The position numbers were made by a program, and so were the translations under genes. Below the pieces are notes generated by a model, which saw only the letters and a list, made by a program, of their open reading frames with translations, had not been told where the DNA came from and searched no databases. This document shows positions 1-5,431 of a stretch of 5,431 nucleotides of DNA, in pieces; the stretch's first letter is position 1, and each line of letters begins with the position of its first letter. This DNA comes from Actinomycetota bacterium. Lineage in GTDB: Bacteria; Actinomycetota; Acidimicrobiia; Acidimicrobiales; Ilumatobacteraceae. Location: positions 1-5,431 of the forward strand of contig WLEG01000144.1 in the NCBI GenBank assembly GCA_009704425.1, read 5' to 3'.

Positions 1-812
1 CGCACCGCGATCTCACCGGTGACATCGTCGCGCTCGGCGATACCGAGCAACTTGACGACGTACCCGAGTCGTTTGGCCACCGCGATGTCGGCCGCGGTGA
101 TGCGACTGATGCCCTCGTGATACACGTCGCCGGCCACCACCTTGGATCCGAAGGCGATGGACGCCAGGATCGCGGCCTTGGCACCGGCGTCGAAACCCTC
201 GACGTCGGCCGTTGGATCGCGCTCGGCGAAACCGAGATGTTGGGCTTCGGCGAGCGCGACTCCGTAGTCGGCGCCCTCCTCGGTCATCTTGGTGAGGATG
301 TAGTTCGTGGTGCCGTTGATGATGCCCATGACACGGCTCACCGGCTCTCCGCGCAGACTCTCGCGCAGCGCGCGGATGACCGGGATTCCACCGGCGACCG
401 CGGCCTCGAAGAGCAAGTCGACACCGGCGGCGTCGGCGGCACCGAACAGTTCGACACCCACGTTGGCCAACAGTTCCTTGTTGGCGGTGACGACGGGCTT
501 GCCGAGCGACAGCGCGGTCGAGATGAGTTCGCGGGCGGGTTCGATGCCACCGATGACCTCGACCACCAGGTCGACGTCGGGATCGCTGACGACGGCATGG
601 GCGTCACGGGTGAGAAGTCCGTCGGCGAGCGAGATCTCGCGGTCGCGCGAGAGGTTGCGCACGGCGACGCTCACCACTTCGAGACGAATGCCGGTGCGGG
701 CTTCGATGCCCTTCGACTGCTGCGCGATGAGCCCGATGAGAGCCGCACCCACGTTTCCGCAGCCGAGCACACCGATGCGCACGACCTTGCCCTGGGATTC
801 AACCGTTGTCAC
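1..812 (-). CDS. hom: Homoserine dehydrogenase, 3' end beyond the window (partial)
   Basis: NAD(P)H-dependent cytoplasmic enzyme that reduces aspartate semialdehyde to homoserine, the branch point toward threonine and methionine. I translated the minus strand by hand: 270 residues are present and the rest lies beyond the left edge. Visible motifs are the Rossmann GCGNVG (17-22), VEVIGG (84-89), TANKELL (109-115), the substrate-loop signature NGTTNYIL (166-173), and DPTADVEGFDAGAK (199-212) carrying the Asp208 and Lys212 expected at the active site. Actinobacterial homologues have about 430-445 residues with a C-terminal ACT domain, so that domain should be outside the window. The GTG at 812 is chosen because it starts about 10 residues before the first beta strand, as in relatives, but it has no clear Shine-Dalgarno site. 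In-frame alternatives are a TTG at 821 and a GTG at 890 that overlaps the lysA stop by 4 bases. It is probably the third gene of an argS-lysA-hom operon. Confidence 0.96.
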   Translation of the reverse strand, partial: MTTVESQGKVVRIGVLGCGNVGAALIGLIAQQSKGIEARTGIRLEVVSVAVRNLSRDREISLADGLLTRDAHAVVSDPDVDLVVEVIGGIEPARELISTALSLGKPVVTANKELLANVGVELFGAADAAGVDLLFEAAVAGGIPVIRALRESLRGEPVSRVMGIINGTTNYILTKMTEEGADYGVALAEAQHLGFAERDPTADVEGFDAGAKAAILASIAFGSKVVAGDVYHEGISRITAADIAVAKRLGYVVKLLGIAERDDVTGEIAV

Positions 813-886
813 GGTGGTCAAGGCTATGGGGACGCCCCGCCCGAAACCTCGGGGTTTGTCGACGCGAAGGACCGCGTCCGCACGGA

Positions 887-2187
887 TCACACCTGGTCGA
901 GACGGACCAGGTCCTCGTAGGTCTCGCGGCGCACCACCACGCGCGACTCACCATCGGCCACGAAGACCACGGCCGGTCGCGGGACCTTGTTGTAGTTGCT
1001 CGCCATCGAATGTCCGTAGGCACCGGTGACCGGGGTGGCCAGCAGATCTCCCACCTTCAACGACGACGGGAAATCGGCGTCGAAGATGAGCACGTCGCCG
1101 CTCTCGCAGTGCTTGCCCACGAGGCGGCCGGGCATGTCGCGCGGGGCCGCCACGTCGGCCACCGCGAAGGCCTCGTAGCCGCTGCCGTAGAGAACCGGCC
1201 GCGGGTTGTCGCTCATGCCGCCGTCGACACTGACGTAGGTGCGGATGCCGGGTATGGGTTTGACGGTGCCCACCGTGTAGACGGTGATGGCCGACGACGC
1301 CACGATCGAACGACCGGGCTCCACCGACACCTCGGCTTGCACGCCGAGGGCCCGACACGCGTCGAGCAACACCGAACCCCACGCGGTGATCGACGGCGCC
1401 TCCTCGCCTTCCACGTACGCGACGCCGAGACCGCCGCCGAGGGTCAATTCGGGCAAACCGTACGGAGCGGAGAACTTTGCCATCACTTCGGCGGCCTTGG
1501 CGAAGCTGTCGACGAGCAACACGTTGGAGCCGATGTGGCAATGCAGACCGACCAACTCGCCGCATCCACCGCGGGTGATGCGGTCGATGGCGCGCGCCGC
1601 GTCGCCGTTGGACAGATTGAATCCGAACTTGGAATCGTCCTGACCCGTGGCGATGAAGTCGTGCGTGTGCGCGTGAACACCGGGGGTCACGCGAATCATC
1701 AACCGCGGCTTGGGCAGACCGCGCGAACGAAGATGCTCGAGTCGTTCGATTTCGTCGAAACTGTCGACCACGATCTGACGCACGCCGGGACGCGCTTGCG
1801 TGTCGGCGCCGACGGTCAACGCCATCTCCAGTTCGGCCAGGCTCTTGTTGTTGCCGTGCAGGATGCAGCGATCGGCCGGCACTCCACCGTGCATCGCCAC
1901 GAACAACTCTCCGCCGGTGGCCACATCGAGCAAGAGGCCCTCGTCGCTGACGAGCCGTGCCATGGCGGCGCAACTGAACGCCTTACTGGCGTACACCACC
2001 CGATCGACACCGAACGCCGCCACCGCCTCGCGACAACGGGCCCGCACGTGCGCCTCGTCGTAGACGAACAACGGGGTGCCGTGACGCTCGGCCAATTCGT
2101 CGACGCGACAACCGCCGACGCTCAACGAACCGTCGGACTCGATTCGCGCCGTGTCGGGCAACAGGCCCATGGGGACGGGGCGGGGGC

Positions 2188-2191
<4 letters not shown>
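887..2191 (-). CDS. lysA: Diaminopimelate decarboxylase
   Basis: PLP enzyme that decarboxylates meso-diaminopimelate to L-lysine, the final step of the DAP pathway, in the cytoplasm. The 434-residue product is close to the usual family size of about 420-450. Visible motifs, in order, are YASKAF with the PLP-binding Lys70, HCHIGSN (217-223), the phosphate-binding GGGLG (252-256), EPGRS (291-295), CESGD (362-366) with the family's active-site Cys, and the C-terminal ASNYNKVPRP stretch (397-406). This is an alanine-racemase-like TIM barrel followed by a beta domain (fold type III). The GTG at 2191 is preferred: a GGAG lies 5 bases upstream and the codon overlaps the argS stop as GTGA, which suggests translational coupling. 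An ATG at 2170 would give 427 residues but has no Shine-Dalgarno site. The open frame continues upstream to 2854, but there it only shadows argS. The segment around 126-138 (TVGADTQARPGVRQ) looks slightly divergent or longer than usual. Confidence 0.97.
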
Positions 2192-3921
<1,730 letters not shown>

Positions 3922-4017
3922 AACCGTTCCATTGTTACCGATCGCCCGTCGTCAACGGCGTTTGATTGGTGCGAATCCCCTGAACACGGGCGGGAAACAT
4001 CCGCAAAGGTCCCCCGC

Positions 4018-4023
4018 TAGGCT
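4018..4023 (+). promoter_or_regulatory. Possible -10 element of the tRNA-Arg promoter
   Basis: TAGGCT fits the TANNNT consensus common in actinobacterial housekeeping promoters. It lies 9 bases before the mature tRNA 5' end, which would give a very short leader. At the usual 17-base spacing the -35 position reads AAACAT, which is not convincing, so this call rests on the -10 alone. The rest of the intergenic region (3922-4032) shows no clear operator, riboswitch or hairpin, and no convincing promoter for argS on the minus strand. Confidence 0.35.
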
Positions 4024-4032
4024 CCTCGCGTT

Positions 4033-4108
4033 GCCCACGTAGCTCAGTGGATAGAGCGTCTGCCTCCGGAGCAGAAGGTCGTAGGTCCGATTCCTACCGT
4101 GGGCGCCA
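4033..4108 (+). tRNA. tRNA-Arg (anticodon CCG)
   Basis: A complete cloverleaf can be folded by eye. The 7-base acceptor stem GCCCACG (4033-4039) pairs perfectly with CGTGGGC (4098-4104). The D stem is GCTC/GAGC (4042-4045 and 4054-4057). The anticodon stem TCTGC/GCAGA encloses the loop CTCCGGA, with anticodon CCG at 4066-4068. The T stem is GTAGG/CCTAC (4081-4085 and 4093-4097) with loop TCCGATT. The variable loop is 5 bases (AGGTC), the discriminator base is G (4105), and the CCA end is encoded (4106-4108). There is no intron. It decodes the arginine codon CGG. The gene is divergent from argS, whose product charges it, and 60 bases upstream of a membrane-protein gene on the same strand. Confidence 0.97.
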
Positions 4109-4168
4109 AGGAGTCACGATCCCCTTCGGCGAACGCCGCGGCTACCGCCACCTTTGTCAGGATGGACC

Positions 4169-4732
4169 ATGAGCACAAACGACCCCGACTCCTCGACGCG
4201 TCTGGTCTTCATCCGAGAGTCGATCTCCCACCTCGAGGACCGCATCACCACGGTCGACAACAAGGGAAACATCCTGATCGGAGTGGCTCTGGCCTCACTC
4301 GCGGTCAGTGGGACATTCATCAACAAGGCCCTCGAGAACGACCTTGCCCTCGGCTGGGAAATCACCATTCTTCTCGCGGCAGCGATTCAGCTGATCATGA
4401 GCGGCTCGATCATTCTTCGGTGTCTGTTGCTGCTGAACCCCCGAAAGGCTTCTCCCGAATCGACCGGATACGTGTTCCCGAACCCGTATCTGTTGTGGCC
4501 ACGCAGGAATCAACCATGGACGATCAGCGCCGAGGCTCACGGCGACGCATTGCGAAATCTGACCGTCGCGCAGATCGAAGAGAACCTCGTCGCGATGCAG
4601 ACCACCTTGATCTTTCTGATCGATGCCAAATACCGCCACTACCGACTGGCCATCAAACTGTCGAAAGGTCTGATAACGACGATTTTGGTGGTCTTGGGTA
4701 CGGCCGGAATCGCGTCGGCCGCCGGAAACTGA
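4169..4732 (+). CDS. Three-TM membrane protein, Pycsar effector (PycTM/DUF5706)-like
   Basis: A 187-residue protein, complete in the window. An amphipathic N-terminal helix (about 12-31, containing LEDRITTVDNKGN with a D-x-K pair at 30-32) leads into a hydrophobic segment at about 33-51 and a second at about 64-89. A soluble region (90-163) follows, with NPYLLWPRR (105-113) and a helical stretch ending in DAKYRHYRLAIK (152-163). A third hydrophobic segment lies at about 167-185, near the C-terminus. From memory, this order (D-x-K before TM1, two TMs, a helical linker with a K-Y-x-x-Y/L-x-A motif, then TM3) is that of the Pycsar TM effector family; the assignment is an inference. In Pycsar such proteins respond to cyclic pyrimidine nucleotides by damaging the membrane, but no cyclase is seen here. 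SLATT-type or unrelated small membrane proteins remain possible. The ATG is chosen for the AGGA 6 bases upstream. Codons 81-100 include 8 ending in A/T; a 20-codon argS stretch (residues 120-139) has none. Confidence 0.85.
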   Translation: MSTNDPDSSTRLVFIRESISHLEDRITTVDNKGNILIGVALASLAVSGTFINKALENDLALGWEITILLAAAIQLIMSGSIILRCLLLLNPRKASPESTGYVFPNPYLLWPRRNQPWTISAEAHGDALRNLTVAQIEENLVAMQTTLIFLIDAKYRHYRLAIKLSKGLITTILVVLGTAGIASAAGN

Positions 4733-4817
4733 CGACCAATCAAGGCTCGCCAGACCGGTTCTGAAATTCCCGGGAAAAAGTGCGAGGAAGTCGCGGGACG
4801 GGTCTCTTGTCCGGTGA

Positions 4818-4834
4818 GCAGCTACACGAGCTGC
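4818..4834 (+). promoter_or_regulatory. Small hairpin in the leader of the lipoprotein gene
   Basis: A perfect 6-base inverted repeat, GCAGCT and AGCTGC, around the 5-base loop ACACG. It ends 23 bases before the ATG at 4858 and just upstream of the Shine-Dalgarno site. No T-run follows, so it is not a typical intrinsic terminator for the upstream gene. It could be an operator, an mRNA-stability hairpin or chance. A 10-base palindrome TTCCCGGGAA (4767-4776) lies in the same gap. Confidence 0.25.
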
Positions 4835-4845
4835 CACCAATCAGA

Positions 4846-4851
4846 CAGGGG
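4846..4851 (+). promoter_or_regulatory. Shine-Dalgarno site of the exported-protein gene
   Basis: AGGGGA lies 6 bases before the ATG at 4858. It is the strongest ribosome binding site in the window and fixes the start directly in front of a clear signal peptide. Confidence 0.6.
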
Positions 4852-4857
4852 AATGCC

Positions 4858-5431
4858 ATGAAGATCAACCGCAACAACAAGTTCACCGCCGCCGGACTCG
4901 CCGTCATCGCGGTGGCCGGACTCACCATCGGTGCGAGCGCCTGCTCGGGAAGCGACGCGACGGACGCCTCCGAGGCTCGCACCGAGGTCGGAACCGGATC
5001 GTCCTCCACCCGCCGCACGGCCGACATCGGAGACGCGACCGACACCCCCGATGCGATCAGCGCCTCGGTCGACGGATCATCGGTTCGTGATGACGAACCG
5101 GCCATCGACGAACCGGGTGCCGACGACACCGGCTCCGTCATCGACACTCCGATCGTCGACGCTCCCGTCGTTGAGGACGCCGCTTCCGACGGGGCTTCCT
5201 CCGACGTTCCCGCCGCCGACACCCCGGCCGCCGACGCCGGCGTCGAGGCTCCCGCGTCCGACGCGCCCGGCTCCGACGCTCCGGTCGAGATCCCCTCGGG
5301 CGACACCGCTCCCGGTACCGGGGGTGCGCCGACACTCGAGATCCCGATGAATTCCGGCGCCTCCGTGGAGATGATTCTCTTCGTCGGCAGCACCGGCGAT
5401 CTCGACGCCAGCCTCTTCCTGAAGGAGAGCG
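4858..5431 (+). CDS. Exported, probable lipoprotein with Asp/Ala/Ser/Pro-rich linker (partial)
   Basis: 191 residues are visible; the gene continues past the right edge. The N-terminus is a signal peptide: a basic n-region (K2, R5, K8), a hydrophobic core (about 9-24) and GASACSG with Cys29. The context fits a lipobox, but Ala rather than the usual Leu at -3 is weak, and ASA before the Cys could also serve signal peptidase I. Residues 30-159 use only ten amino-acid types (S, G, D, A, T, E, R, V, I, P), with 22 Asp, 7 Glu and 4 Arg, so the stretch should be disordered, acidic and extracytoplasmic. From about 160 the composition becomes that of a folded domain (TLEIPMNSG, then VEMILFVGS and LDASLFLKE, strand-like), which I do not recognise. 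The gene has its own leader of 125 bases after the upstream membrane-protein gene. Function unknown; a cell-envelope linker tethering a C-terminal domain is an inference. Confidence 0.85.
   Translation, partial: MKINRNNKFTAAGLAVIAVAGLTIGASACSGSDATDASEARTEVGTGSSSTRRTADIGDATDTPDAISASVDGSSVRDDEPAIDEPGADDTGSVIDTPIVDAPVVEDAASDGASSDVPAADTPAADAGVEAPASDAPGSDAPVEIPSGDTAPGTGGAPTLEIPMNSGASVEMILFVGSTGDLDASLFLKES
5188..5289 (+). repeat. Degenerate Asp-Pro-Ala pentapeptide repeat inside the linker
   Basis: Within the exported protein, Asp recurs every 5 residues at 111, 116, 121 and 126, and again at 135 and 140, with Pro often two positions after Asp (DVPAA, DTPAA, DAPGS, DAPVE). The frame slips once around residue 130 (VEAPAS). 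At DNA level this gives recurring GCCGAC/TCCGAC blocks, not exact copies, so the repeat is old or kept by composition and not a recent tandem expansion. Confidence 0.5.

Noticed and set aside
117..1029. Plus-strand frames of 240-267 codons opposite hom
   Set aside because: The minus strand carries a clear homoserine dehydrogenase. The plus-strand products are low-complexity and cross the hom/lysA boundary without any start context.
3931..3955. TTGACG and TAACAA on the minus strand as the argS promoter
   Set aside because: The spacing is about 12 bases, far from the usual 16-18, and TAACAA lacks the final T of the -10 consensus.
4081..4108. tRNA 3' end as an attachment site of an integrated element
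   Set aside because: I saw no second copy of the tRNA 3' segment in the window and no integrase gene. The element, if any, would have to end beyond the right edge.
4127..4138. CGGCG-AA-CGCCG palindrome between the tRNA and the membrane-protein gene as a terminator
   Set aside because: The two-base loop is too tight, so only about three pairs would form, and no T-run follows.
4099..4764. 221-codon plus-strand frame beginning inside the tRNA 3' end
   Set aside because: It overlaps the tRNA and the whole membrane-protein gene in another frame, and its product is Arg/Asp/His/Pro-rich without hydrophobic segments or motifs.
4796..4812. GGAC/GTCC inverted repeat
   Set aside because: Four pairs around a 9-base loop is well within chance in sequence of this composition.
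4740..5393. Minus-strand 217-codon Ser/Ala/Glu-rich frame opposite the exported-protein gene
   Set aside because: It is a mirror of the Asp/Ala/Ser/Pro codons on the plus strand. The plus frame has a strong ribosome binding site and a signal peptide; this one has neither.

Overview
The window looks like a piece of chromosome from a high-GC bacterium, most likely an actinobacterium. The coding strands favour G/C in third codon positions, GTG starts are used, and the order argS-lysA-hom is the one known from actinobacterial chromosomes. An Acidimicrobiia-like relative is a guess from overall style, not shown by the sequence.

The left three quarters (1-3921) is one leftward cluster read on the minus strand: argS (arginyl-tRNA synthetase), then lysA (diaminopimelate decarboxylase, last step of lysine synthesis), then hom (homoserine dehydrogenase, branch point to threonine and methionine), which runs off the left edge. 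The argS stop and the best lysA start overlap by 4 bases. The same kind of GTGA overlap is available between lysA and hom, although hom homology favours a start further in. The cluster joins arginine charging to two branches of the aspartate amino-acid family.

A short intergenic region of about 110 bases (3922-4032) separates this cluster from a rightward half. That half begins with a complete tRNA-Arg(CCG) gene, so the synthetase gene and one of its substrate tRNA genes lie back to back. Sixty bases after the tRNA comes a complete 187-residue membrane protein with three predicted transmembrane segments. Its layout resembles the transmembrane effector proteins of Pycsar anti-phage systems (DUF5706-like), but no nucleotide cyclase is visible in the window. 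After a 125-base gap, the 5' part of an exported, probably lipid-anchored protein with a 130-residue Asp/Ala/Ser/Pro-rich linker runs off the right edge.

The main points for follow-up are the PycTM-like membrane protein next to a tRNA gene, the argS/tRNA-Arg pairing, and the low-complexity exported protein. No insertion sequence, CRISPR array, rRNA or phage gene was seen. No stretch longer than 300 bases lacks a gene.
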